Shown here: in pieces, positions 46,837-57,886 of the stretch
How positions within the stretch are numbered: the first letter of the stretch is position 1
Layout of the letters: every line of letters begins with the position of its first letter
Assembly (NCBI RefSeq): GCF_963855985.1
Contig: NC_087098.1
Span: 11,924,501-11,988,500 of the forward strand
Length of the DNA stretch: 64,000 nucleotides
Reading direction: 5' to 3'
Source: Ostrinia nubilalis
Lineage: Eukaryota > Arthropoda > Insecta > Lepidoptera > Crambidae
The notes under the pieces: generated by a model
What the model was told of the DNA's origin: nothing
What the model saw: only the letters and a program-made list of their open reading frames with translations
Databases searched by the model: none
Program-made: the position numbers and the translations under genes

Positions 46837-46980
46837 GTAGGGAAGATCGAGGACAGTAATTGTAACAGGGGTGGGTTGTGGTAAAGTCAATTTCTCTATT
46901 TATTTGTCGAGCTAGGAACTTCGCGAATTCATAGGCGTAGAGATACCGTCTTTGTGACAACTCTTCTCAGTCTCCCCTAC
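46837..46980. mobile_element. GTAGGGGAGA MITE, copy 2
   Basis: Left end GTAGGGAAGATCGAGGACAG, right end ACAACTCTTCTCAGTCTCCC-CTAC. The 1.1-kb fold-back inserted at the TA inside this right end (46978-46979), so it is younger than the MITE. Confidence 0.65.
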
Positions 46981-48084
46981 ATGTGTGAGTCACGTTAAAG
47001 TGTACATATGAAAATAGATGAAACTAGACCTATTTTTATCGACAAAAAAGAGGTCCAAAAATTTTTGAGATTTTTTTTAAATTTTTTATAGAATTTTTTT
47101 TCTTCCAATTACTTATTGTAAAGAAAACGTAATAACTTTTAAACTAAGCGGTATATCCTGATAAAATAAAAACAGTAATAATGCTAAATAACAGGCGATA
47201 CTAAAAAAGTACATAAAATACCCAAAAAATGCCAACAACTAATAAAAAATGTTACTTTTTGAAAAAAATCTGCTTTTAAATTCGTGTTTTTTTGGTTATT
47301 TGATAAATTTCTCCAAAAAATGCCCCTATAACCGGTGGTTTTTATTACTTTGTATTATTCTCTATCGTATTACCTTCGTAAAACCAAAAATCGCATGTCT
47401 CGATCCCTATCACAACATTTGCTATGATCGTTTGAACAAAGGCCTGCCACAACATTATTCTCCGCTACAGGTAGAGATAATTTTAATTTTAACTAAAATG
47501 CTTATTTTACTTCGAAATCTTTTGTTTTTATTTGAAATCTAACTTGTCTTTATCAAAATTACAAATCTAGAGCCATTTTCAGTTTCGTTGTTAACGAAGC
47601 GTTGAATGGCGCGCAGGGAGGGGCTTAGTTCAAACGATCATTGCAAACGTTGTGATAGGGGTAGAGACTTGAAATTTTTGGTTTTACAAAGGTAATACGA
47701 TAGAAAATAATACAAAGTAATAAAAACCACCGGTTATAGGGGCATTTTTTGGAGAAATTTATCAAATAACCAAAAAAACACGAATTTAAAAGCAGATTTT
47801 TTTCAAAAAGTATCATTTTTTATTATTTGTTGGCCTTTTTTGTATATTTTATGTCTTTTTTTAGTATCGCCTGTTATTTAGCATTATTACTGTTTTTATT
47901 TTATCAGGATATACCGCTTAGTTTAAAAGTTATTACGTTTTCTTTACAATAAGTAATTGGAAGAAAAAAAATTCTATAAAAAATTAAAAAAAAAAATTAA
48001 AAATTTTTGGACCTCTTTTTTGTCGATAAAAATAGGTCTAGTTTCATCTATTTTCATATGTACACTTTAACGTGACTCACACTG
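46980..48084. mobile_element. 1.1-kb fold-back element with arms of about 457 bp, TA-flanked
   Basis: The left arm (46980 to about 47438) and right arm (about 47628-48084) are inverted copies, roughly 90% or better identical by eye. Shared terminal blocks: GTGTGAGTCACGTTAAAGTG, TACATATGAAAATAGATGAA, ACTAGACCTATTTTTATCGA, CAAAAAAGAGGTCC. The spacer of about 190 bp is unrelated between halves. TA lies at 46978-46979 and 48085-48086, and end bases CA(T)GTGTGAG / CTCACACTG fit Tc1/mariner. Paired frames at 47249-47542 plus and 47625-47816 minus are mirror images of the arm and not a gene. Confidence 0.85.
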
Positions 48085-48086
48085 TA

Positions 48087-50559
48087 TAGTTAACAAATCT
48101 CAGATCTCTTATTGTATTTGTAAATTAAAAGACCCGTCTTATAAAAGATGACAAAACAAAGTCTTCAGAATCAATTACCACAGGATGTGTACTGGACAAT
48201 CAAACGAAGGCGACGATCCGGACCGTTGGACGTAATGGACTAAGACTCCATTAATTAAGCGTGCCGACTTAAATACACACTAAAAACTAACTTTAAAAGA
48301 AAATTTTACGGTGAATTAAGACATCCGTTTACAAAGTATGATAGCAGGAGGGAGGGACGGAGAGTTGGATCCTCACGATTTAAAATGGTCTTAATTTGAT
48401 ACTTAGGAGAGAAAGGAATACGCAAAAAAATACTTTGCTTGACAGCAAGCAAGTAGCAACCAAATATTGTTTTTCACAGCCAGGATGACAAATCATTAAT
48501 GATTATTGACTTAAATAAAAAAAATCAGAGGTACCTACAGCGACTCTTGTAATTAATATAAAAAACTGCAGAGTACCTTTATTTCTGGAACTACTCTGTA
48601 GTTTTTTTTGCAGGATTTAAAATTTTATTTGATAATGAATATTATTGTATTTCATTTCTGAAATATCCATTACTATAAAATAAATCTAAACTCTTTACTT
48701 CCTTAACTCTACCTGTAGTAAATACTTATAAGACTGATGCTATTTTCATTCTTTCATCACACTTTAGTTTTATCAACTAAAAGATGCATAGAACTGTAAG
48801 ATAATTCTAATTGTAAGCGCTTACTTACGCGGAGCTCGCATGAATGTTATTCGAAGCATTACTGAACATTCATCAACTAAGCCCATCGTATTACGTAGGT
48901 AGCCAGTGCTTATAATAAGTTATGAGAGCTCATAAGCTACTTTTATAGATGACTACTATATTCTTATCAATAAAAATCTCCGTATGAAGAATGGTGAGGT
49001 CCTACCCAGTGTTACATCGTTAAGATTTTATCCCTTGCTCAACGTGAACTAATCTGTGTGCGACGTACCCACACAATGGAAAGGGTTGTATAATGGGACA
49101 TTTTTTACAATTTTATTTGTGTGAGACCCCAAAGGACTTGACGGTGTCGTGTTCTATGACGGATTGATCGTTACAAAAAATGTTAAAATGTCTTACGATT
49201 TTTTTTAGCTTTTATTGGATTTACTTTTTTTTAAGTTACCATACGAATGTGTTATTATTAAAATTTCGATATTTATTAATTCTTAGTCTTCATGAATTGA
49301 TATTTTTCATTTTTCTTACAAATAAATTATTCTAATAATACTAAATATTATCTAATATTTAAAAAATAATTTTATATGATAATTCATTTGAGTTTGTTTT
49401 AAGATTATCAAGTGAAATAAGTTCTCGAACTTAATAATAATGTCTTGATCATAATAATATTAACGTTAATCAAATAATGATTAATTTTAGTGAAACGTGT
49501 TAGATGTCATTTCAAAAATAAGAAGCATGACTCGAAATAGCTAAGTGTATAAACAAATTGACAGCACACCTTGTTTGTGTAGTGCCACACGCACCGCATG
49601 GACCTCTTAACATCGGAACAGCTATAGCTAATTTAGGTAGCATTGTGAACCTCACAAGAGGCGCGTCTGAATGAGATTATCACGAGGAGAACCCGTTGGG
49701 AGTCATTGGTCATAAATCATATCCCATAAAATACCACTGACAATAACCTCTTTCTTTCACATCGCTTCCTAGACGAAATCCACCACATGATAACGAACCT
49801 TACGATCATATTCATAAAGAAGATATTCCAAAGTAGTAATCAATAGATGAAGCAAAAGGTAAGTATCGTTAAAATGACAGGCGGACTTAATATTCCGTTT
49901 GATCGGACCAATTGTTGGTATTGTGTTTACAGACGGTTTTGTGAAAACGAAGAAAGAATGCGTAGTGTGTATTACGAGAACTTGGAGGACATGCATCAAT
50001 CAATCCCGACGTTCAGTCGTTTTCGGCTAATCCAACGATTTTAAGTTTCTTTGACCGATGGGAAATTATTGTAATAAGGTGGACTGTCCATTACGTGTCA
50101 TTGCTTTTTGCGCCGGTCCACTCCGACGCAATAACAAGTGAAATATTTTTTATACCGTTATACAGAAAGGTTAATTTCGTTGATCCCAAGTAAACGATGA
50201 ACTTGACGTTGATTTTATATTAAATTCAAAAGTTTTTTTGATTGAAAATATTGATGCTGTCTGTAATTTTCAATCAGTAATTTTAACAATGCCGTTATGT
50301 GGCATGTTTTGATATTTGTACCTTAATTGGAAAATACTTATCTTCAGTCTATCATTTTTTGTTAACGTGCCTTAGTTTCGGCACAATGTAAAAAGTATTG
50401 CAACACAAGTCTTACATGTTAATTAAAATCCAAGCCATCAAAGGGATTCGATACTGAATCCTTCATCACATGACTCTTTTTATTTTCATGTCCAAACTAA
50501 ATTGTAATTCGTGTACGCATTGTGGCCGGGGAATTAGATCCTCCACATTCAAAACCCCA
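48087..50559. other. Unrecognised stretch
   Basis: No gene or transposon recognised. A hairpin AAAAAACTGCAGAGTA / TACTCTGTAGTTTTTT lies at about 48560-48608. 49200-49540 is extremely AT-rich. Confidence 0.5.
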
Positions 50560-50890
50560 CTATCCTATTGAGATCTCTCGGAAGGGAACTGGATCTGATA
50601 AGGTAGATCGTCGATACGGCCCTTTTTCCTTGCGCGACACCTTTGTCATGACAAAGCCCCTGTTTGGTCTGAACTGTGGCATCTGAATAGGCTTGCAATA
50701 ACGCGTCCTGGCCAAAAGCTCGCATCCCGCTAGATCGGCCGCAGATACACTCCCTTCCAAAGATTTATTAATCTCTCTCTTAGCTGGAACAATGAGCGCT
50801 TTTGGTAGGCACCTGGCTTTTTTTTTCTCGACACTCGAGTGCGCTCGAGACGTATTCAGTTTTTGCTCGGCGTTCGAGTGAGGTAAGTGG
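50560..50890. other. CG-rich patch with exon-like signals
   Basis: Base composition rises sharply here. On the plus strand a consensus donor, GAGTGAG then GTAAGT (50883-50888), follows an initiator-like TCAGTT (50856-50861). On the minus strand a frame from about 50815 down to 50560 reads PAKREINKSLEGSVSAADLA and on to a stop. A second minus-strand frame over the upper part reads KKPGAYQKRSLFQLRERLIN. Neither matches a family I know. It may be a 5' exon, a conserved element or a promoter; I cannot decide the strand. Confidence 0.3.
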
Positions 50891-53635
50891 GGCCTAGAGA
50901 GTGATTGAGGCTACTTTAAGAATTCCCCCGTCTGTAGACGGTGTAATTTTATGTAATAGGTATTTCGACTTTAGTATGTGACCTTCGAAACTTTCATGTT
51001 AGTAATAACTATTTGTCACTAAGTTGAATAGTTTCAAATTGTTTTAGGAATAGCTCGTTTCTTGACTTTGACTGTGTTAAATTTTAATGTTTCTATTGCC
51101 CGATGATGGGAATGAACTCACGTTTTCTTTTGTTTACTATGATATTAATGTTTCACGCCCTTCCCAGAATATAATCCAATGCATCTCCGAATCCGTCGGC
51201 CTATCAAGTTACGCGTTTAATTTGTCTAGATCTCGTGTTAAAGGACGGGTGCAATAAATAATGTTTTTTATCTTGACATCATAGCTCTAGGCAGAAATTC
51301 TTACACGTCCATTCGCTGAACCAACACTTTACTTTTATTTTTTACACGTTATCTATTAAGACTAGATTTCTGGAAAGAATTAACGTTTTCTTGACGTAAA
51401 TTTAACACTAACATTATTATTGTTATGCTTATCAGGTGTATAAACTATGACCTGACCAGTGACTACATGTACATTTTTGAATGAATTTTGATTTTAATGA
51501 CTATTATTTTGAACGTCAAGCTTTTACTTTAAAAGCCAAACCAATTAAACCCTCCGCAAGTAATTTATTGGGTGTTTTTGAATGGGGCAATCATTTTATA
51601 ATGCCGGGGGTTATAAAAATGATAAACTACTAGCATTGTCAGTTATTTTAGAAGAACCCAAACATGCTGTGTACAATGAAGGCGAAATGTGTGCGTTTTA
51701 TGATCTAACAATGACATCAGCTGCATCGGTCGATGCCATCTTGATAACGAACCCACATTTTGGCAAATATCTCGCCGCGGGATGCCGTCACAATATTTTA
51801 GTATCTACGACTGTATCTATCTGGTGGGCTTTGTGGTTTTTTTCACAATTCACTAGCAAGATGTGAGCGCCATCAAACGACGAACCTTTTAAATAAATTG
51901 CCACTAGAATTTACTACTTAATCACAAAACTTTAAAGCTAGGATGAAGATAATAATATACAATGAATTCATTAATCCATTATTGCATAATTTTGAACTGT
52001 TTTTATTTCTACTGTAAGTAGGACTAAAATTTAAATTTCAATCATGTTTTTTTTTTGCCATTACAATTGTATATTGATAAAAACTTCAATACATTTTTAG
52101 CTGTAAAACGAGAGTCGATGAGAAATTTCATCCTAGCTATAAAGCTATATTTAGGCGCCCAAGTTTCGTTGTAAAAAACGCATAATTTACGTAACCCAAA
52201 ACTTTGTACCGTGTTTTGATCACTCCCCTTGTTCCCAGAACGTTGCACAAAAGGGAAGTGGAATCACTCGAAAAACTACGGTTTGGTCCCAAACCTCAAT
52301 CTTTTGTGTATTATATTAAACCGCCCTTTCTCAAATTTATTGTCAAAGAATGATATGATGTCTTTATGTCTTGCTTCCATTGTGGGACACTTATCTGATC
52401 GTCTACCGTATTATTTATAATGGTTTCGGATTGTGGCATTACTGTTTGAATCTTGAATGTCGTCTTATTACTGCAGTGATATTTTTTGGTTAACTAGGAA
52501 CAAATCCTGCCATAATATCAATTTTATGGCAAAAAAATTTCTAAACGTGTTGTATTTTTTACACGATCCCACTAAAGTGATTCAATAAAAATAATTTTAG
52601 CACCTCCACCAGAATGTTGAGGCTTTAAAACGACATGTACCTTCCCTTCTATGATCTGATCATGTACCTATTTGTATTGGGGATGATACATAGCTAGCAC
52701 CATAAACCTAGGTTTACATCGTTCAGTCTTCGCTAAAATCTATTCAGAGGTCGTCTCACTCCTTCCTATTCCTATTTCTTCAGTCGTAATAATACTAATT
52801 AAACAGCTAAACCAACATTACCCATTATCTGTATCATTACTAGCTCTGTGTATTATTATATTCCGTCAAATCTAATCATTTCTGAATTCTAGTTTAACAA
52901 AATGGCTAACCATCTCTTTAACCTTGTCACTATTTCAAGGAAGAGACGAAACTAAGTATTTCCATAAGGCCGACCCCAAGTTATGCAATTAACGTCACAG
53001 TAGCCGAGGACCCTATTTTTTGCTGTGCCCCGACTTCTTCGATAAAGCTATAAAATACTTTTTCCACTCAGATGTAATCTCATCTCGGAATGTCATAGCG
53101 AGAGAAATATGAAGTAGAATTTCGTCTGCGAACTTTCGAAGATATATTGGAGCACTAGGGATGATGTCTTGTCAGGACATAGTCCTGTTACAATCAAAAC
53201 GTCTATTGAAGGAATAGTTAATATGGCTGTTTTGCCTTATGAATACAATCTAAGGAAATCATAACCAATTAATAAAAAGGAAAAGACACTAATGATGTCA
53301 AAACTTTTGTTGAATATAAAGTTTATAATGTTCCAAGAAATGCCAAAAGACATGCATTATGAGATTACCTTACTGCATTACACAGTTTAAAAAAAAAGCC
53401 AACTTTAACCAAAGGCAAATGAAAAGACCCGAAGTTAACTTTACATTTTCTCTTGCGGTAGTTAAGTTGGCTAAATGGTTATTTTAAACTAAGCTTCCTA
53501 GAGCTGGCTTCGTTCACGTTATTGCAGACGGCGCGATATTGCAACTAACACGTCACCAAGGTTTACGAATGGTATAGATTTATATAAGCATCAATGCTAA
53601 TTACATTATCTTATTGCTATGACTGCCTCTCCAGG
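50891..53635. other. Unrecognised stretch with one protein-like frame
   Basis: The plus-strand frame at 51582-51866 (94 codons, MGQSFYNAGGYKNDKLLALS...) has balanced composition with AYDLT/ITNPHFGKYLAAG-like runs, but no recognised domain or splice context. A weak inverted repeat (AGCCAACTT / AAGTTGGCT) spans about 53397-53474. No transposon identified. Confidence 0.4.
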
Positions 53636-53735
53636 CTTTATGGCCAGCGTGGTGAGTGTAGGCTATATCCTTCATCAACCTCTGCTAAATTGAGAGCTCA
53701 TGCACTGGAGACCAAGAAAATGACCTGGTGATGAT
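53636..53735 (+). mobile_element. Probable LINE 3' end (second family)
   Basis: TGGCCAGCGTGGTGAGTGTA then GGCTATATCC, GAGAGCTCATGC and ACCTGGTGATGATGA resembles another common moth non-LTR tail of the form CCAGCGTGGTGGACTA...GATGATGATG. Heavily diverged; family is from memory. A second GATGACGATGA run follows near 53772. Confidence 0.45.
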
Positions 53736-54237
53736 GACTGCCGTGGAGACTAAGTAATAAAGGTGACCTGATGACGATGATTGCTCTGACTACTCTTCAA
53801 ACAACAGATGGGAAGAATTATAGCAACAAAATACATGGCAGTCCCGAGTTAGACGAAAGACTGTAAGAGCCAAATCATTCGCTTAATTCCTACAGCAATC
53901 TTGATTACATGAGTTACGATTGCCAAGACGTATCCCCCACTCGAGAACCTGTTTACAACTTGGAAGCTTTGATAACCACTAATTATCTAATCAAACGTAG
54001 TGTTGTGGAAACGTGCCCGTAGTATATAGTCCAAACCGATCGGGTAAATTATAAGTCCGAAGCTTTTAAGCCACAGATAGGAATTATTAGGAACCGGTTA
54101 GTGCTTGCTTGTGTAAGTAGTGATGTTCTTGGTTGTCTGGATTTCACATTACTCACTATTTTAAATCCTGGAAGACAGGTGAGAAGTAAGAAGGAAAAAG
54201 GTTAGTAGTAACTTACGTGATCATTCGGGGCCGGCGT

Positions 54238-54292
54238 TTTCTGGGAGAGGCCTGTGTCCAGCTTTGCAGATTGCTAGATACTGATGATGATT
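54238..54292 (+). mobile_element. Short LINE tail
   Basis: CTGGGAGAGGCCTGTGTCCA, GCTTTGCAGA, then ACTGATGATGATTG: a truncated end related to the RTE tails (GGGGAGGCCTATGTCCAGCA). No duplication found. Confidence 0.55.
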
Positions 54293-54790
54293 GCGCTGTT
54301 TGACTCAACTAATTCAAAACCCAGCGATTCTTCTTCTTCTCAGTGCAGTCGACTCCAATCAGCAAGATATTAATTCTGAAAAAAAGAGGTTGCTGTGATC
54401 TCTTAGAATAATATGCTGATTAAAACAGTTCTAGAATTTTCTGTCGGATCTAAGATGAAATGAAAATTTGAAAGCGGTTTCCATTACAAAAGCATTGCAA
54501 GAAGTGGAATTTTAATTAGGTGATAAAGAACATAATATGAAAATCTTCACATCACTATTTTAACCACCACTGAATTGAACAGTTAATCTGAGACTTAACG
54601 CTGTGTTAAAACGGGGCTTATCTAGTTTATGTCTGCATAAGAATTTACCCAGAGCCGAGATTTCAAGTTACTATTTTTGTATTATTTTTTTCTACGGAAG
54701 CCAAACTCTTTCTCTACACGGGGACTTTTATTCTAAGCAATGTCCTCTCGCTTTTATCTTGGCTCAAAAGGAAAAAAATAATAATGATTC
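54293..54790. other. Unrecognised stretch
   Basis: No gene or repeat recognised. Confidence 0.5.
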
Positions 54791-54793
54791 TTA

Positions 54794-54944
54794 GAGTAGG
54801 CCGATAGTTTAGTCGGGCTGTTGATCAGTATGGGCATGTATGGGAGTGCGCACACTACGCCGATTCGATTTGGCCGATTCTTCATACAATTTAAAATCGG
54901 GCACAACTATCGGCCAACTAAAAATCAACGGTGTGCGCCTACTC
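54794..54944. mobile_element. Harbinger-like MITE copy 2, left end deleted by 24 bp
   Basis: TTA at 54791-54793 and 54945-54947 brackets 151 bp nearly identical to 33871-34045. The left end reads GAGTAGGCCGATAG: 24 bases of the inverted repeat are gone, with GGC at both deletion edges. A frame through it (54821-55030) mirrors the one in copy 1 and is not a gene. Confidence 0.9.
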
Positions 54945-54947
54945 TTA

Positions 54948-57217
54948 ATCTTATGTTGAAGGCAAAAAATTCAAAATTCATTGGCGGAAATTCTAAATCA
55001 TATAGTAGATTCGCCTTTAATTGCTACTAAAATTATTTTCAAATTACTCAAATAACGTCGAGAATTAAATATAGCACTTGAAAGCGATATTAGTTTAATT
55101 TCGTACGTTCATTTATAATTATCTCACGACCTATTTTAGTATGACTTGCTAATAATAAGTAAGGTATTTAATAAGTCGTATTCGGGTTCTCACAGTTTTC
55201 ACTTTCATTTTGTCATTGAAACACTAATCTTTCATTTACGAAAGTTGCTATTTTAATAAGACATTACGATTTCACATAATTTTTTTGCCTACTTAAAACT
55301 ATGATGTGAAATTTAATCTGTACTCTTTTCGAATTATGACGATATGATTTGGATATTTTATTACATAAAAATAAGTTCCATAAGTCGGAAATTCGGAATA
55401 CAGTTCAAATTGACCTTTTGGATTTGCTTTCAGAAATGACTACTCGTATACGACGATAAGTCACGCTTACAATTCATGCGTCTCTAGTGCCATCGAGCTA
55501 ACGGACTATTATAAAAATTAACTGTAACCATCCAGCGATTGTAAGGATGCAAATACTTCCACCTACCCTCCATCCCGTTAATCCTTCAAAGTTTATAGAT
55601 TTTGCTCCACCGCAGGACCTGATCAGCATAAGCAGTGCATTACTGTCGCCTTAACGCTTTGTATTTCAACGTGTATCAGTATTATGAATACCAGCCATAA
55701 CTATGAGGAATCACAAATCTACAGTAGGTACTATCGTAAATTTTTACCATGCGAATTTGATACTTGTATCAAGGACCATAAGGAACAAGATAGAAACTTA
55801 ATAGATGCAGTGGAGATGCATTTGAATAATGTAAACTTGTCGGACGGAGGCTCGGGAGATGACTTGACGTAATATTGTATCGAGTAGTGAAGAACAATAT
55901 GGTTTTGCGCTAGACTATGGTAGCTATGCTTGTGAGTAGCCATAAATGAAGTTTAAATAACGAAGAATTGGACAAAAGTCGAATCAATTATGATGACGTC
56001 AACAAGAATTTGTGAAAGAATAGGTAACAAGAAGTTGAAAAGATAGAGTAGTAGGTAAGAGTGAAAAAGGCAAAATTAAGGCAGTTAGCATTAAGTTCTT
56101 AAATCTTAGTTAAGTTCTACAATCTAGACCAAATCAAAATGACCTAAAACAAACCACCAATATGGTATAACATAAGTAATAGAACAAGGAATCCAATTAT
56201 CTATTTATTGGAACACGGAAACGTTAACCACTTGACAATTATAAAAAGCAGGCCTATAAAGCAACACTCAAGCCACAGGCAAAACCTACATCATATAAAT
56301 GACACACATAAGGCCATATCAGGCAAACTCTGAGACCCTTACTTACGTACCAAGATAACTAATTCCACTTATCAACTGTCAAACTGTCTAGATTATTTAG
56401 GCCAAGTAAGTTAGAGCTTTGCCAATTGCCACAGTCTATGATAACGCAGACAATTTACTAATGGTTTGGTTTCAGCCTCCTTTATGTAGGTATGTTTATT
56501 GTAATCAAATTATTAATAACTCTCTTTCCCACCGCTGCAACTCCTGATCTACAACTTGACCGCCAAAAAACCCCAACCAGTGAAGGTCAAGTTTGTCCCG
56601 AGGGAAAGTTAAACTGTCATTGGAACCGCAATGAAATTAATCAGAAGAAGATAGGAGGAGTTCGAAGTTTACTTTCAGCTCACTGCTAGGCATTTATCGC
56701 CAATCTCAAGCACACCCAAGAAATCAACTGTAAATGCTTTTGCTATGGTTGTGCTATAAAAAAAATATGACAACTTTAAGGTTAGTAAAAAAAAGAACAT
56801 CGCAACATAATCGGCCATGTCCACACTACCATCGCGTCCGCGCACCGTCCCGGGAGCACACAGGTTACAAATTATTCCTCCCCCGTACTTGTAAGTACAC
56901 CTGAATCAATCAAAACACATTTCCGTCCCGCCTCACGTGTGCACCGGCCTTATTGATTCAGTGTTTTATTGCTGTTCGTGGCTGAAGATTTTATCATAGT
57001 TTGTTTTATTGGTAAACTTTTTTTTGGGGTCGGTCTATTTTCTACTGTTTTAAATGCCATATTCATTTAAATGAAAATCCAAAAGCAATGGCCTTTTTTG
57101 TAAAACAGCATCGTAAGATGAAGCGAGTTGTATTATTTCTTGAATCAAATTTACTCAAACCGAATCAAACCTAAGACTCGCTACGTTAAATGTGCTTCAT
57201 TGGCTACTGTGATAGAG
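54948..57217. other. Unrecognised stretch with one small frame
   Basis: A 62-codon plus-strand frame at 55684-55872 (MNTSHNYEESQIYSRYYRKF..., ending NLSDGGSGDDLT) is polar and protein-like, with no homologue I know. 56810-56960 is CG-richer. No transposon identified. Confidence 0.4.
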
Positions 57218-57269
57218 CTTTTACTAACTTAGCCCCAAAATTGAGTTTTTTGGGGCTAAGCTAGTAAAG
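57218..57269. repeat. Long near-perfect hairpin
   Basis: CTTTTACTAACTTAGCCCCA plus AAA pairs with TTTTTTGGGGCTAAGCTAGT plus AAAG across a loop of about 5-7 bases, with one mismatch. It is shorter than a normal insect pre-microRNA, and the sequence matches no microRNA I recall. Confidence 0.75.
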
Positions 57270-57735
57270 AGATTTGTTGATTTGAACATTTATGCAGTAG
57301 TAAATAGATGCTGTTTTGTAACAAAATATACAGTCTATGATATGCTGACGAATTTACAAAGCCACACTGTGAGAGCTGATACATATTTTAGTCGAAATGA
57401 TAAACACTATTTGATATTTCCAGGTCAAAACATTAAAATTGCAAACTTGTGCTAACACTACTTAACTAAATAAAGACCTAAAGTTATTCTAAATTGGATG
57501 TCGAACAAGGCAGCCTAGATTGGTACAAATTGGCATTCGAGTTTCACACATTCACTACTAACTGAACTCAATTATGTATTTCAATTAAGATTTTTATTGA
57601 TTAAATTTGACTGTCCATTCATTCATTTCAAAGATTGTTTTAACTATAGTAGTTATGCTTATAATTCCAATTGCTAGTAAAAACTATCACTTAGACCATG
57701 ACACGTTGTATTAAAAAAAATATCGTGATTAGTGT

Positions 57736-57878
57736 CAGTGGCGGAATTACAGGGTGGCAGGTCTGGCAAAATGCCACAGGCCCCTGAGCCGAGGGGGCCC
57801 CGGGCCCAAGCTAGGGGCCAGGGCCAGCCCCCCTCAATGAATTTGCCACAGGCCTTGGATGGTATAGTTACGCCACTG
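57736..57878. mobile_element. hAT-like MITE with CAGTGGCG ends
   Basis: Ends CAGTGGCGGAATTAC and GTATAGTTACGCCACTG form inverted repeats. The flanking 8-mers ATTAGTGT (57728-57735) and ATTAGAGT (57879-57886) match at 7 of 8, fitting hAT. The centre is strikingly GC-rich (GGGGGCCCCGGGCCCAAGC). 143 bp, no coding. Confidence 0.8.
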
Positions 57879-57886
57879 ATTAGAGT

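Noticed and set aside
47249..47816. Two similar ORFs on opposite strands (MLLFEKNLLLNSCFFGYLIN and its twin)
   Set aside because: They are the same fold-back arm read in both directions; the similarity comes from the inverted repeat, not from a gene family.
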